DNA from: Sepioteuthis lessoniana
Taxonomy: Eukaryota > Mollusca > Cephalopoda > Myopsida > Loliginidae
Direction of reading: 5' to 3'
Length of the DNA: 64,000 nucleotides
NCBI GenBank assembly: GCA_963585895.1
Contig: OY757921.1
Location: 49,892,712-49,956,711, forward strand
In this document: piece by piece, positions 63,270 to 64,000 of the stretch
Layout of the letters: every line of letters begins with the position of its first letter
Position numbering within the stretch: the first letter of the stretch is position 1
Made by a program: the position numbers and the translations under genes
The notes under the pieces: model-generated
Seen by the model: only the letters and a program-made list of their open reading frames with translations
Databases searched by the model: none
Told to the model about the DNA's origin: nothing

Positions 63270-63788
63270 ACATCCAGAAGAATATTTCGGCAATATCCAG
63301 ATAATTCATTTGGGTGTTAACGGAAAGCAAAATTGGTTCCAAGAGTTGAATTAAGTAAAAAGTTTGAGAATCTTTACACAAATCATAAAAAATTGTTTTC
63401 AAAATAAAGGAAGTTTATTATAAATGGAATATTGAATCAAATAATAATACTCACGTTAACAAATATGTGGCAATACTGAAACTGACATAAAAAATAAAGA
63501 TCTGGATCTCTTCGGTCAGATCGAGATTTTTCAATAACTATCTAATTTTGATTTTATTCATTAAAAATCTGTTACCATGGACAAGAATCAAAACTTGGAA
63601 TTGTATTTTAATTTCTACCTTTACATGATTTTTCTATTTTTGAAATCTACATTTGCATTCTTATAATGGGAATAAACTTCTCTCTTTTTCTAAAACATCT
63701 TATAATCTATTATAAAAAGGGATATTTTAGAATTCAGTTTTAACATGAAATAATTTGTATAAAATATAGTTGTTTTAAATGTTTTCTT
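63270..63788 (+). mobile_element. Repeat family E, copy 3
   Basis: 63277-63380 matches 46785-46880. 63400-63788 matches 13290-13760 and, inverted, 8890-9180, with GATCTGGATCTCTTCGG (DLDLFG) conserved. No long frame. Confidence 0.65.
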
Positions 63789-63790
63789 AC

Positions 63791-64000
63791 CTGAAAATGA
63801 TTTTATGTATCATTAACAACGCTGAGACGATCCGAGTCTTTTCAGTCTGAGCCTGATCGTTTAAGAATTTAAATGACCCATATTTTTTGAACTGGTCATA
63901 TGTGAACCACACATCACTAGTGGACATCACACCCAAATAGGCTTTCTGTTGGGTGTACAATATCTGGCAACTGGACATTATCCAGCGATTTTTGTTCTCC
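63791..64000 (-). CDS. Candidate host coding exon, 5' open at the window edge
   Basis: On the minus strand a frame is open from the window end for about 70 codons (NRWIMSSCQILYTQQKAYLG, then VMSTSDVWFTYDQFKKYG, FKFLNDQAQTEKTRIVSALL, ending MIHKIIF) and ends exactly at CATTTTCAG followed by GTAAGAAAAC, a near-ideal splice donor. The last codon is split by the junction. Composition (balanced, Trp/Tyr/Phe spaced as in a folded domain, no low complexity) is unlike the retroelement frames nearby. No family was recognised. The acceptor or start lies outside the window, and other exons would be at lower coordinates beyond the adjoining repeats or outside. Confidence 0.55.

Overview
This looks like a piece of a large, repeat-saturated metazoan nuclear genome. 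It has no operons, no dense bacterial-type ORFs and no ribosomal RNA. Instead there are dozens of short, decayed retroelement and DNA-transposon copies, very abundant AT/GT/GA/GATA/TTA microsatellites, and several tRNA-derived SINE families. The combination (many SINEs, a LINE with a restriction-like endonuclease, Penelope-like fragments, mariner and Tc1 remnants) fits a mollusc, and by recollection of the repeat flavour a cephalopod such as an octopus. That taxon call is inference, not proof.

Layout. 1-3.8 kb: fragments of an abundant restriction-like-endonuclease (RLE) LINE, called LINE-A here, with SINEs between them. 4.5-5.7 kb: two tandem arrays (about 65 bp and about 160 bp periods) grown from parts of one SINE-like family (family A). 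5.9-10.6 kb: family A copies, a foldback inverted-repeat element, another LINE reverse transcriptase and SINE-B. 11.1-11.96 kb: a non-repetitive, GC-richer island. 13.8-17.4 kb: a broken Ty3/Gypsy LTR fossil. 19.7-24.3 kb: more LINE-A in both orientations. 24.5-30.9 kb: family A, SINE-B and SINE-C. 31.0-34.7 kb: the longest LINE-A copy, with reverse transcriptase and nuclease ends and a family A element inserted in it, next to a second copy. 35-40 kb: a 69 bp minisatellite, GATA-linked SINEs, a Penelope-like fragment and a near-identical 165 bp duplication. 40.5-46.5 kb: Tc1-like and mariner-like remnants and a second RLE-type LINE. 49-51.3 kb: LINE-A again. 51.8-60.2 kb: two mariner copies sharing one internal deletion, a small transposon that keeps only the start of a transposase, a Penelope-like region with a GIY-YIG motif and a Tc1 element. 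61.2-62.0 kb: a Tc1 remnant ending in a perfect 106 bp palindrome. 63.3-64 kb: a repeat, then the best candidate host exon, on the minus strand with a strong splice donor and open to the window edge.

Nothing here reads as an intact multi-gene system. The interest lies in how the repeats interact: families sharing a 3' tail, SINE parts amplified as tandem arrays, non-autonomous derivatives spreading in deleted form, and hammerhead-ribozyme-like cores in a SINE. Only one segment (63791-64000) looks convincingly like host coding sequence. Family letters (LINE-A, family A, SINE-B and so on) are labels made for this window. Boundaries of decayed repeats were judged by eye and may be off by tens of bases.
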